NCBI RefSeq assembly: GCF_021168455.1
Contig: NZ_JAJOZR010000013.1
Location: 1-64,000, forward strand
Direction: 5' to 3'
From: Ferranicluibacter quercicola
GTDB taxonomy: Bacteria; Pseudomonadota; Alphaproteobacteria; Rhizobiales; Rhizobiaceae
Length of the DNA stretch: 64,000 nt
Shown here: piece after piece, positions 7,907 to 16,463 of the stretch
How positions within the stretch are numbered: the first letter of the stretch is position 1
How the letters are laid out: every line of letters starts with the position of its first letter
Program-made: the position numbers and the translations under genes
The notes under the pieces: model-generated
Told to the model about the DNA's origin: nothing
Database searches by the model: none
What the model saw: only the letters and a program-made list of their open reading frames with translations

Positions 7907-9907
7907 TCAGATGATCACATGCGACCCCAGTTCCACCACGCGGTTGGTCGGCAGGCGGAAATAGTCGGAGGGGTCGATGGCGGCGTTGGCCATGGCGATG
8001 AACAGGCGGTCCTGCCATTCGGGCATGCCGGACTGCGCGTCCGGCACGAGTTTGCGGCGGCCGAGATAGAAGGAGGTCGACATGATGTCGAACTTCAGGC
8101 CGCTCTTGCGAAACAGGCCGAGCGTCTGCGAGACGTTCTGGGTTTCCATGAAGCCGAAACGCATTTCGAGCAGGCTGAACCGGTCCGAGAGCTTCGTCGC
8201 GCTGACGCGGTACTCCTTGGAAACGACCGGGGTGTTCGTCGTGCGGATGGTGAGGATGAAGTTCTGCGCGTGCAGGACGTGGTTGTGCTTGATGTTGTGC
8301 AGGAGGGCGGCGGGGGCGGATTCCGGGTCGCTCGTCAGGAAGATCGCGGTGCCTGGTACCTCCACCGGCGCATGCTCGCTCTTGCGCTCGATCGACTTGA
8401 TGAAGGCGGCGAGCGGGATGTTGGTGTGGCGCGTCTTGTCCTGCAGGATCTTGGTGCCGCGCCGCCAGGTCCACATGACCAGCACGAAGCTGGCGGCGAT
8501 CATGACGGGGACATAGCCGCCATCGTGGATCTTCAACAGGTTTGCGCCGAGGAAGACCGATTCGAGCGCCAGCAGCGGCATCAGGAGACCGATGGCGAGC
8601 GCAAGCGGCCAGCGCCAGCGCATGCGGACGAACTGGAAGGCGAGCAGCGTATCCACCACCATGGCCCCGGTGACGGAGATGCCATAGGCGGTGGCGAGCG
8701 ATTCCGACGAGCCGAAGATGAAGACCAGCGCCATGACGCCGAACATCAGGATGATGTTGACGTTGGGCACGTAGATCTGCCCCGTATTGGTTTCCGACGT
8801 GTGGAGGATCGCCATGCGCGGCAGGAAGCCGAGATTGATGGCCTGGCGGGTCAGCGAAAAGGCGCCGGTGATGACCGCCTGGGCGGCGATGATGGTGGCG
8901 GCCGTCGCGAGGATGACGATCGGCAGCAGCGCCCATTCCGGAAACATCAGGTAGAACGGGTCCGACATCGCTTCGGGGTGCTTCAGCACCATGGCGCCCT
9001 GCCCCAGATAGTTCAGCGCCAGCGCCGGGAAGACGAGGCAGATCCAGGCGCCCTGTATCGGTCGCCGGCCGAAATGGCCGAGATCGGCATAGAGCGCCTC
9101 GGCCCCGGTGACCGTGAGGAAGACGGCGCCGAGCACGACGATGCCAACGAAGCCCGCATGGATGAGAAAGCGGACGGCATGGTAGGGATTGAAGGCGGCG
9201 AGGATGCCGTAATCGTCGTGGATATGGCTGAAGCCGATGACGGCGAGGACGACGAACCAGACCAACATGATCGGCCCGAAGAACTTCGACACGGCTTCCG
9301 TGCCGCGCGACTGGACCGCGAAGAGCGCGAGCAGGATGACGACCGAGATCGGCACGACGTAATCGCTGAAGGACGGCGCGACGAGTTTCAGGCCTTCGAC
9401 GGCCGAGAGGACGGAGAGCGCCGGGGCGATGATCGCGTCGCCCATGAAGAGGGCCGCACCGGCAATGCCCATGAAGAAGAGATAGGCGGAGTGCCCGCGC
9501 GTGAACTTCATGAGGAGCGCCAGCAGCGACAGGGTGCCGCCCTCGCCATTGTTGTCGGCGCGCAGGAGGAAGATGACGTATTTCAGCGTGACGATGATGG
9601 TCAGCGTCCAGATCATCAGCGATACGAGGCCGATGATCTCGCCGCGCGTCACGCCATCCACGGCCACGGGGCGCAGCGCCTCGCGAAACGCATAGAGCGG
9701 GCTCGTGCCGATATCGCCATAGACGACGCCGATCGAGCCGATGGCGAGGCCGAGATAGCCGTGCTTGCCGCCATGGGCCTGATCATGGCCCGCGGCATGG
9801 CCGTGCCCATGCCCGTAACCATGGCCTTGGAACTGGCCGGATGCCTGCCCGCCGCTGCCGGCCGCCGTTTCGCGGCTCTCGGGAGCCTTGATATCCTTGT
9901 GCGCCAT
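7907..9907 (-). CDS. kup: Kup-type potassium transporter
   Basis: Inner-membrane K+/H+ symporter of the KUP/HAK family, 666 residues (family about 620-680). Twelve hydrophobic segments start at about residue 50 (YLGLAIGSIGVVYGDIGTSPLYAF, the family signature), followed by a cytoplasmic C-terminal domain of about 200 residues. Before the first helix is an unusual His/Gly-rich stretch (HGYGHGHGHAAGHDQAHGG), with nine histidines, that is not needed for transport in known members. It lies 18 bp downstream of a CorA-type transporter gene, so the two are probably one operon. Confidence 0.95.
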   Translation of the reverse strand: MAHKDIKAPESRETAAGSGGQASGQFQGHGYGHGHGHAAGHDQAHGGKHGYLGLAIGSIGVVYGDIGTSPLYAFREALRPVAVDGVTRGEIIGLVSLMIWTLTIIVTLKYVIFLLRADNNGEGGTLSLLALLMKFTRGHSAYLFFMGIAGAALFMGDAIIAPALSVLSAVEGLKLVAPSFSDYVVPISVVILLALFAVQSRGTEAVSKFFGPIMLVWFVVLAVIGFSHIHDDYGILAAFNPYHAVRFLIHAGFVGIVVLGAVFLTVTGAEALYADLGHFGRRPIQGAWICLVFPALALNYLGQGAMVLKHPEAMSDPFYLMFPEWALLPIVILATAATIIAAQAVITGAFSLTRQAINLGFLPRMAILHTSETNTGQIYVPNVNIILMFGVMALVFIFGSSESLATAYGISVTGAMVVDTLLAFQFVRMRWRWPLALAIGLLMPLLALESVFLGANLLKIHDGGYVPVMIAASFVLVMWTWRRGTKILQDKTRHTNIPLAAFIKSIERKSEHAPVEVPGTAIFLTSDPESAPAALLHNIKHNHVLHAQNFILTIRTTNTPVVSKEYRVSATKLSDRFSLLEMRFGFMETQNVSQTLGLFRKSGLKFDIMSTSFYLGRRKLVPDAQSGMPEWQDRLFIAMANAAIDPSDYFRLPTNRVVELGSHVII

Positions 9908-9925
9908 GAGAGATGATCCGGCCCG

Positions 9926-10903
9926 TCAGAGCCAGCCTTTCCAGCGAAAGATATAGAACGGGACGATGGCCGAGACCACCATGGCGACGAGCGCCATCGG
10001 ATAGCCGTAGGTCCAGTGGAGTTCCGGCATGATCTCGAAGTTCATGCCGTAGAGCGAGGCGACCAGCGTCGGCGGCAGAAAGACGACCGAGGCGATGGAG
10101 AAGATCTTGATGATCGCGTTCTGCTCGACGCTGATGAGGCCGAGCGAGGCATCGAGAAGGAAGGTGATATTGCCGAAGATGAAGGAGGCGTGCTCCGTCA
10201 GCGACTGTACGTCGCGGGTGACGGTGCGGCACAGCTCCTTGGCTTCGCGCGTCTCCTGCAGAGCCGGCACGGTGTAGAGGAAGGTCAGCACGCGGGAGAG
10301 CGAGGCGAGGCTGTCGCGGGTCTTGGCCACCAGCCGGTGATGCGAGGCGACATCGAGCAGGCGGGCCTCCAGATAATGCGGCGGGCGCCGCTTGTTCTGG
10401 GTGCGATCGCCGAAAACCTGCTGGGAGAGCTTGTCGAGGCTGGCGACCGCGTGTTCCAGGATTTCGGCCGTGCGGTCGGAGATGGTCTCGAACAGGCGGG
10501 CGAGCATCATCGCGCCGTTGGAGCAGCCGCCGACGATGCGCGGCAGGCCGGCGCGGAAGAGATCGAAGGCCTTCGGCTCGTCGTAGCGCACGGTGATGAG
10601 CTTGTCGCGCGCCAGCACGAAGGCGACGTCGGTGATATCCGGATGGCCGCTATCGGCGCGACAGACGAGCGAGGCGGTCATGAACACGGCATCCGGCGTC
10701 GTGTACATGCGGCTCGACGGCTCGATGTCCTTCAGGTCTTCGCGTGTGGGGATCTCGATCTGCAGATAGCGCTCGATCAGGTGATCTTCCGCGCGGTCCG
10801 GGCGCAGCATGTCGATCCAGACGATATCCTCGGGCATGGCCGCCGCCGGAGAGGCGGCGTCGATGACCATCGCCTCGCCCCGGGCGTCATAGACAGTGAT
10901 CAT
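9926..10903 (-). CDS. corA: CorA-family magnesium/cobalt transporter
   Basis: 325 residues. A soluble alpha/beta N-terminal domain and long stalk helix precede two C-terminal membrane helices. The selectivity motif GMN is present (SLYGMNFEIMPE) between them, and the tail RWKGWL is basic. These proteins form pentameric divalent-cation channels. The ATG at 10901-10903 is preceded by GAGG at 8 bp on the minus strand; the open frame continues 100 codons upstream but is Pro/Arg-rich non-coding sequence. Co-transcribed with kup. Confidence 0.92.
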   Translation of the reverse strand: MITVYDARGEAMVIDAASPAAAMPEDIVWIDMLRPDRAEDHLIERYLQIEIPTREDLKDIEPSSRMYTTPDAVFMTASLVCRADSGHPDITDVAFVLARDKLITVRYDEPKAFDLFRAGLPRIVGGCSNGAMMLARLFETISDRTAEILEHAVASLDKLSQQVFGDRTQNKRRPPHYLEARLLDVASHHRLVAKTRDSLASLSRVLTFLYTVPALQETREAKELCRTVTRDVQSLTEHASFIFGNITFLLDASLGLISVEQNAIIKIFSIASVVFLPPTLVASLYGMNFEIMPELHWTYGYPMALVAMVVSAIVPFYIFRWKGWL

Positions 10904-11274
10904 GGTGTGAACCTCGTGCCGCGGGCCTTGGTGACGCGAGGTCACGGGAGCGTGCGGATTTATCCCTGGGAGTGAACGGCGAAAGGAGCGGCTGAACGTA
11001 AAACCCTGACGAGCGGACCTGCAGCGGGCGGATACGAGACCCCGTTCCTGCGGCCGGAACCGTCGTTTCAAGGACGGGCCTTCCGCAACGGGATCGCGAC
11101 CGACCGGCGTGCGGACAGGCATATGACGCAAGGCCCTTCCAAAATCAACCGTCATCCGGTCCCCGCGCCATCCTTCAGCCACAGGACTTAACGGCCGCGG
11201 CGGCGGGAATGTCAACCGGGATCGGCGCGGGATCGCCCGATCTGCGGCGCGAAGACACGTCTGCGGACGGTGGC
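10904..11274. other. Intergenic region upstream of corA-kup
   Basis: This 371-bp region separates the mrp stop from the corA start, both on the minus strand. It should hold the corA-kup promoter. I found no Mg2+-type riboswitch or attenuator by eye, and no gene with credible composition. A small AT-rich patch lies near 11135-11150. Confidence 0.4.
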
Positions 11275-12465
11275 CTACTCGAAGACGATCGACGGCCTCT
11301 CGCGCGAGGTGTCCGCTTTGGCGGCGGCGACCTGTTCCCAGACCCTGGTGGCGATGTCGCGGTAGACGGCGGCGACCGGCCCGTCCGGCTCCAGCGCGAC
11401 CAGCGGCGTTCCCGCGTCGGACGTCTCGCGGATGGCGATGGTCAGGGGGACTTCGCCCAGGAAGGGCACGCCGATGCGCTCCGCTTCACTGCGGGCGCCG
11501 CCATGGCCGAAAATGTCGTAGCGGGCGCCGGTATCGGGCGCGATGAAGTAGCTCATGTTCTCGACGATGCCGAGCACGGGGACCTCGACCTTGCGGAACA
11601 TGGCCAGACCCTTGCGCGCGTCGATCAGCGCGAGATCCTGCGGCGTGGAGACGATGACGGCGCCGGCGAGCGGCACCTGCTGCGCCATCGTCAGCTGCGC
11701 GTCGCCGGTGCCGGGCGGCATGTCGACCACGAGCACGTCGAGCTCGCCCCAGGCGACCTCGCGCAGCATCTGCAGCAGCGCCGACTGGATCATCGGGCCG
11801 CGCCAGATCATCGCGACCTCCTCGTCGACAAGGAAACCCATCGACATGACCTTGAGGCCGTAATTCTCCATCGGCTTGATCATCTTGCCGCCGATCTGCT
11901 CCGGCCGGCCGGAGATCTTCAGGAGCCGCGGCATGGAGGGGCCATAGATATCCGCGTCGAGAATGCCGACCTTGAGGCCATTGGCGTGAAGCGCGAGCGC
12001 GAGGTTGGCCGAGGTGGTGGACTTGCCGACACCGCCCTTGCCCGAGGCGACCGCGATGATGGCGCCGACGCCGGGAATTCCGGCCTTGACGGGCCCGCGC
12101 GGCGCGGGATGGGCGTGCGCGGGGGCGGCGGGGCCGGGTTTGCGACCGGCCGGACCACCGGCGACGGGCGGCGCCGGCGGGCGCGCAGCCGCTGCCCCGG
12201 CCTTGCGGTCGGCGGTCAGCGCGACCATGGCGCCCTTGACGCCGGGGATATCCTTGACGACGCGTTCGGCTGCGGCGCGCAAGGGGTCGAGTTCGCGGGC
12301 GCGCTCGGCCGGCACGGTGATGGAGAAATACACCTTGGCATCCGAGATGAAGACATCGGAGACGAGGCCGAGATCGACGATATTGCCGTCCAGCTCCGGG
12401 CCACGCACGGCCCTCAGGGCGTCGAGCACCTTTTCCTTGCTTACCTCGGCGTGATCAGCGGCCAT
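11275..12465 (-). CDS. mrp: Mrp/NBP35-family Fe-S carrier ATPase
   Basis: 396 residues. An N-terminal MIP18/DUF59 domain (about 1-90) and a Pro/Ala-rich linker precede a P-loop ATPase domain with the deviant Walker A GKGGVGKST and the DMPPGTGD switch segment. This is the ApbC/Mrp type that carries and delivers iron-sulfur clusters in the cytoplasm. The fused DUF59 domain is normal in alphaproteobacteria. The gene stands alone, between the LuxR pair and corA-kup in the same direction. Confidence 0.93.
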   Translation of the reverse strand: MAADHAEVSKEKVLDALRAVRGPELDGNIVDLGLVSDVFISDAKVYFSITVPAERARELDPLRAAAERVVKDIPGVKGAMVALTADRKAGAAAARPPAPPVAGGPAGRKPGPAAPAHAHPAPRGPVKAGIPGVGAIIAVASGKGGVGKSTTSANLALALHANGLKVGILDADIYGPSMPRLLKISGRPEQIGGKMIKPMENYGLKVMSMGFLVDEEVAMIWRGPMIQSALLQMLREVAWGELDVLVVDMPPGTGDAQLTMAQQVPLAGAVIVSTPQDLALIDARKGLAMFRKVEVPVLGIVENMSYFIAPDTGARYDIFGHGGARSEAERIGVPFLGEVPLTIAIRETSDAGTPLVALEPDGPVAAVYRDIATRVWEQVAAAKADTSRERPSIVFE

Positions 12466-12847
12466 CGTCTTTTTCCCTGCGCGACGATGCGCGAGCCGCG
12501 CATCTCCTGGGAGCTAGATAATCGAGCCGGGCCACTTCGCCAATGGAAAGACGGGAAAAGATGTCCGGACCCGAGGTCTCGGCGCTCGAGAATGACAAAG
12601 GCCGCCTTTCGCGTCCGTGTCCGTTCATCCGGGATCACGTCAGCGAAAGACGGCCTTGTTCGCGACCTTCTGGGGCGCAGTTCTTATCGTATGGTCCCCT
12701 CTGGACCTTGCCTGAAGAGATGCAGGAAGCGTGCCAGTTGAAAAATCCCGCCTCCGTGGCGTCGCTCGTCCAAAGCTTGATGGCATCTGCCCATTTCGCG
12801 GGCAGAATTTCACGCGCTGCATCTTATTCAGACGCGGGGACGCCGCG
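12466..12847. other. Intergenic region between luxR pair and mrp
   Basis: This 382-bp region has no credible gene. It contains a long inverted repeat (annotated separately at 12600-12655) and, next to 12465, the presumed mrp promoter. Short open frames on both strands here have arginine-rich shadow composition. Confidence 0.4.
12600..12655 (-). terminator. Long inverted repeat, possible luxR terminator
   Basis: Thirteen-base arms (GGCCGCCTTTCGC and GCGAAAGACGGCC) match with one mismatch around a 29-nt loop. On the minus strand the second arm is followed by TTTGTC, a weak U-tract. It lies downstream of the luxR-type gene ending at 12848 and upstream of mrp, so it may end the regulator transcript. 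Confidence 0.45.
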
Positions 12848-13612
12848 TCAGCTGATCAGGCCGAGGCGCATGGCTTTGACGACGGCCTGAACGCGGTTCG
12901 TGGCATCGAGCTTCTTGGCGACGTGGTTGAGGTAGTGATTGACCGTGTGTTCGGAGAGGCCGAGGATATCGGCGATTTCCGAGCTGGTCTTGCCGGCGGC
13001 GGTCCAGTTCAGACACTGGATCTCGCGGTCCGACAGATCGACCTTCTCCTTCTCCTGGCCCATGCCGCCGATGCCGACCAGCCGATTGTAAACGTGCAGG
13101 CAGATCATGTGCAGATCGGTCATGACCTCGATGGCGAGGTCGGGCTTCCGGCTGAGAAGGACGAACACGGCCCGTCCCCCGGCGGCATCGTGGACAGGGA
13201 AAAAATAGGTTTCGCAGAAATCCATTTCCTTCACGAGCGTTTCCCGCTCGGGCTGGAAGGCCCCCCCCACATCTCTGCGGCAATCCTCCACGGCCATGCG
13301 GAACGGCGTCGTCGTCGTGCGCAGCATGACGAAGGCCTGATTCTCGTGCACCGAGCCGCTGTCGTCATAGCGCCGGATGATGTCGTCGGGGACGTTGGAG
13401 AGGATGGCGACCTCGGAATATTTCGTCTGGTCGACCGTCGGCATCGTACAGAGGAGAAAGAAGGGAAAGCCCCGCGCGGTGGTGATGCGCGTCATATGGG
13501 CGAGCACGTCGTCCCGGCTTTTCAGCCGGGCAATCTCGGCGATGTCGTTTTCGGACGCATCTGCCGCCCATCCACCCTCCGGCATGGCGGCATTGGGCTT
13601 CATGTCCGGCAT
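12848..13612 (-). CDS. LuxR-type regulator, tandem copy 1
   Basis: 254 residues. The N-terminal region resembles the autoinducer-binding domain fold of LuxR proteins (about 20-170) and the C-terminus is a LuxR/GerE helix-turn-helix (LSDREIQCLNWTAAGKTSSE, SEHTVNHYLNHVAKKLDATN). GGAGG lies 6 bp before the ATG at 13610-13612, which decides the start. No luxI-type synthase is present in the window, so this is a candidate LuxR solo. It is clearly paralogous to the next gene upstream on the same strand. What ligand it senses is not visible. Confidence 0.83.
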   Translation of the reverse strand: MPDMKPNAAMPEGGWAADASENDIAEIARLKSRDDVLAHMTRITTARGFPFFLLCTMPTVDQTKYSEVAILSNVPDDIIRRYDDSGSVHENQAFVMLRTTTTPFRMAVEDCRRDVGGAFQPERETLVKEMDFCETYFFPVHDAAGGRAVFVLLSRKPDLAIEVMTDLHMICLHVYNRLVGIGGMGQEKEKVDLSDREIQCLNWTAAGKTSSEIADILGLSEHTVNHYLNHVAKKLDATNRVQAVVKAMRLGLIS

Positions 13613-13709
13613 GGAGTGCCTCCATCCCCCCACCGCAGGCCCTCGTGCGGGCCCGCCATCGCGGGCACCGCAGCCTGCCTCCTCATCCTGTGCTGCAACG
13701 GCACTCGGT

Positions 13710-14441
13710 TCACGTGATCAACCCAGCCCGCAGAGCCTTGGCGATCGTCTGGACGCGGTTGACCGAGTCCAGCTTTCGGGTCGCACGGTTGAGGTAGTGA
13801 TTGACGGTATATTCCGACAGGTTGAGCAAACGTGCCATCTCGACGGTGGTCTTGCCGCCGGCGGCCAGCCGCAGGCATTCGATCTCGCGGCGGGACAGGG
13901 AGCCGGGTGCGCGCCGCGAGCCCGACCAGATCTCGCTCAGCCGATTGAAGGCATGCCCCGCCACGAAGGTCACCACGTTCAGCTCCTGCCGGTTCAGCTG
14001 CGGCCGGTCACCGCCGAAGGCCACGGCGCTGCGCCGGCCATCGGCATCGTGAACGGGCACGAAAACCATGCGCCCGAAACCCGAACGCGCGAACAGGCCC
14101 TTGGCGATCTTCACCGTCCTGACGAAGGCCAGAGGCGAGGTGTTGTCGATGGTGAAGGGCACGGTGCTGACCCGCAGCTGCTCGAACACCGGACTTGTCT
14201 TCAACAGGCCCAGCGCATCGTACTGCCGGACGATCTCCATCGGCCAGTTCGTCATCATGACAAGCTTGCCCAGCGACGAGACCGACCGGGATGGCAGGGA
14301 CAGGACGGCGAAGCCCTGGAACGCATAGAGCTCGCAGATGCTCTCGAACAAGCTGCGCACATCGCTTTCCTCATCCAGGTTGCCGATCCTCCAGCTGTTG
14401 CCGGAAACGACAATCTCGGGCGAGACGCTCCTCGAACCCAT
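13710..14441 (-). CDS. LuxR-type regulator, tandem copy 2
   Basis: 243 residues with the same plan as its neighbour: autoinducer-binding-like N-terminus (SPLAFVRTVKIAKGLFARSG) and LuxR helix-turn-helix (LSRREIECLRLAAGGKTTVE, SEYTVNHYLNRATRKLDSVN). The TVNHYLN recognition helix is identical in both copies, so they probably bind the same or overlapping sites. AAGGA lies 6 bp upstream of the ATG at 14439-14441. The 97-bp gap to copy 1 suggests one transcript. Rhizobial VisN/VisR is a known precedent for a tandem LuxR pair acting as a heterodimer, but I cannot say these are VisNR. Confidence 0.83.
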   Translation of the reverse strand: MGSRSVSPEIVVSGNSWRIGNLDEESDVRSLFESICELYAFQGFAVLSLPSRSVSSLGKLVMMTNWPMEIVRQYDALGLLKTSPVFEQLRVSTVPFTIDNTSPLAFVRTVKIAKGLFARSGFGRMVFVPVHDADGRRSAVAFGGDRPQLNRQELNVVTFVAGHAFNRLSEIWSGSRRAPGSLSRREIECLRLAAGGKTTVEMARLLNLSEYTVNHYLNRATRKLDSVNRVQTIAKALRAGLIT

Positions 14442-14629
14442 GAACATTCCTTTGAGTGATTACGATTGCCGTAGCGAAGTCCAACAACGTGATTGAAGCA
14501 CGTGCCACCATCTGAAACGATTCCGGTGGGCTTTTTTGCCAGATCCGCTGTCATTCCACTATAAATAAAGTCCGTGTGGCGTCTAGCACCACTTAGCAAT
14601 TGGTCTGATAAATACACAAGACCGATGTG

Positions 14630-15490
14630 CTACCTGTCCGGCATCGACACGGGGCAGAGACCGACAGCCGCATCGTGCGAAATGGCATTCGCCGCATCCC
14701 TGACCAGTCCCGACCATGCCTCCAGCTGACCGATCGTCACGCGATAGGCCGGCCCGGTGACGGAGATACCGCCCACGATTCCCCGGCTTTCCCCGGCTTC
14801 GTCGCCTGTTGCGACCGGTGCGGCGACGCAGCGGATTTCCACTTCATGCTCCTCCGCGTCGATGGCGTAGCCGCGTCCGCGGATGCGGTCGAGGTCGGCA
14901 ACCAGGGCGCCCCGCGACCGATGCGTATTGGCCGTGAAGGGGTAATAGACGATGCGCGCGAGGCGATCATCCAGCCGCGCCGGCGGCAAGACGGATAGTG
15001 CAGCCTTACCTAGCCCCGTGCAATAGGCCGGCGAAACCCGGCCGATCTGACTCTCCATCCGAACCGTCTGGCGGCTTTCTACCTTGTCGAGATAGATGAT
15101 CTCGGTATTGCGCAGCACGCCCAGATGAACCGTTTCGCCTGTTTCCGCGTGAAGACGATCGAGATGTGGCCGGGCGATTCGTCTGAGGTCGTTGCGCGAC
15201 CATGCCCGATGCGCGAAGGACAGCAATCGCAGGCCCGGCTCGTAGGCGAGGTCCGCACGCTGGAACAGCAGGCCTTCATCGACCAGATGCGACAGATGCC
15301 GGTGCAGCGTGCCGCGCGGCTGGCGCGTGAGCGCATGAATATCGGTAAAGCGCAGCGGCCTGTCCGCGTTGACCACGAGCTCAAGCACGGCCATCGCCTT
15401 TCCCAGCGTTCCCGTATCCGCCGCGGACTCGGGCGCCACGCGGTTGCCCGCATGGGTCGTCGTGCTGCCGTCGCTGGTCGATGTCGCCAC
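14630..15490 (-). CDS. IclR-family regulator of the sugar operon
   Basis: About 286 residues with a GTG start (15488-15490); the start is uncertain because the frame is open well upstream and the ribosome site is weak. An N-terminal winged helix (TLGKAMAVLELVVNADRPLR, RGTLHRHLSHLVDEGLL) precedes the IclR effector-binding domain (ETVHLGVLRNTEIIYLDKVE and YCTGLGKAALS signatures). It is divergent from the SDR-dgoK-dgoA operon and very likely controls it in response to a pathway intermediate. Confidence 0.88.
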   Translation of the reverse strand: MATSTSDGSTTTHAGNRVAPESAADTGTLGKAMAVLELVVNADRPLRFTDIHALTRQPRGTLHRHLSHLVDEGLLFQRADLAYEPGLRLLSFAHRAWSRNDLRRIARPHLDRLHAETGETVHLGVLRNTEIIYLDKVESRQTVRMESQIGRVSPAYCTGLGKAALSVLPPARLDDRLARIVYYPFTANTHRSRGALVADLDRIRGRGYAIDAEEHEVEIRCVAAPVATGDEAGESRGIVGGISVTGPAYRVTIGQLEAWSGLVRDAANAISHDAAVGLCPVSMPDR

Positions 15491-15633
15491 TCTGCCGTCT
15501 TTCGCCCGCCGGTCCCACCGGTGGTTCCGCACCCTGCTTCGTGCCCTGATCCGTCCCCGGCGCCTTGGTGCCCCGCACCTTTCCGCCTTGACACCCAGCC
15601 ACGATGTGGCCGATATTCCACATAATAAACGAT

Positions 15634-15652
15634 TGTTCCGAATATTGGAACA
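15634..15652. promoter_or_regulatory. Candidate IclR operator
   Basis: The inverted repeat TGTTCC-N7-GGAACA lies in the AT-rich centre of the divergent IclR/SDR region, about 40 bp before the SDR start. IclR-family operators are short palindromes of this size. A related half (ATATTCC) lies about 20 bp to the left. Assignment rests on position and symmetry only. Confidence 0.5.
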
Positions 15653-15692
15653 CAAAACTGAAATGTCTGCCTGGAGGGAGGGCGTCGACAGC

Positions 15693-16463
15693 ATGCCGGG
15701 CCCTTCTGCAACGTTTCCGGATCTCGCAGATCGTGGCGTTCTCATCACCGGCGGAGCCTCAGGCATCGGCGCAGACTTGGTTGAAGGTTTCGTTCGCCAG
15801 GGTGCGCGGGTCGCGTACATCGACATCAACGCAGATATGGCGGCGGAAGTTTCAGCGCGCCTGAAAGACGTCGGACCGCATGCGCCGCTCTTCATCGAGG
15901 CGGACCTTCGGGACGTCGCCGGCATCCCCGCGCTCGTCGATCGCGCGGCGGACGCGCTGGGTGGCCTGAAGGTGCTCGTCAACAATGCGGCCCGCGACGA
16001 CCGTCAGGTTTTCGGGACGATCACCGAAGCCGGCTGGGACGGAAACCTCAGCATCAATCTGAAGCCTGTCTTCTTCATGAGCCAGGCGGCCGCGCCTTAT
16101 CTGACGGCCGGTCGTGGCGGCGCCATCGTCAATTTCTCCTCGATCGCCTATCTCCTCAACATGGGCGACTTCCCGGCCTATGCGACCGCGAAGGCCGGGA
16201 TCGTCGGCCTGACGAAGTCGCTTGCCGGCGCGCTCGGCCCCTCCGGCGTGCGCGTCAACGCGCTGCTGCCGGGCATGGTGGTCACCGAGCGGCAGAAGGC
16301 GCTGTGGCTGACGGAGGACAGCATCGAGGCGATGCGCCGGCGGCAGTGCCTTCCCGAAACGCTTTATGCCGACGACCTCGTCGGCCCCTGCCTCTTCCTC
16401 GCCTCCGACTGTTCGGCGCGGATGACGGCCCAGACGATGATCATCGACGGAGGTGTCTTGTGA
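15693..16463 (+). CDS. SDR sugar dehydrogenase (galactose type)
   Basis: 256 residues, classical short-chain dehydrogenase: cofactor loop TGGASGIG, NNAA motif (VNNAARDD), catalytic Ser in NFSSIA and YATAK (Tyr/Lys). Asp in AYIDIN after the second strand suggests NAD preference. As first gene of the operon it most likely oxidises the aldose (D-galactose, or L-arabinose/D-fucose) to the lactone, the first step of the De Ley-Doudoroff route. GGAGGGAGGG lies upstream of this ATG; a start at 15663 is possible. Confidence 0.85.
   Translation: MPGPSATFPDLADRGVLITGGASGIGADLVEGFVRQGARVAYIDINADMAAEVSARLKDVGPHAPLFIEADLRDVAGIPALVDRAADALGGLKVLVNNAARDDRQVFGTITEAGWDGNLSINLKPVFFMSQAAAPYLTAGRGGAIVNFSSIAYLLNMGDFPAYATAKAGIVGLTKSLAGALGPSGVRVNALLPGMVVTERQKALWLTEDSIEAMRRRQCLPETLYADDLVGPCLFLASDCSARMTAQTMIIDGGVL

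Noticed and set aside
7601..9916. 771-codon open frame on the plus strand, rich in Asp/Glu/Arg/His
   Set aside because: It is the antisense of kup; high-GC codon bias keeps the opposite frame open.
10904..11274. Mg2+ riboswitch upstream of corA
   Set aside because: No recognisable ykoK/M-box or mgtA-like leader structure could be traced by eye.
12848..14441. Naming the LuxR pair visN/visR
   Set aside because: The tandem arrangement is suggestive, but there is no motility gene nearby and no decisive signature.
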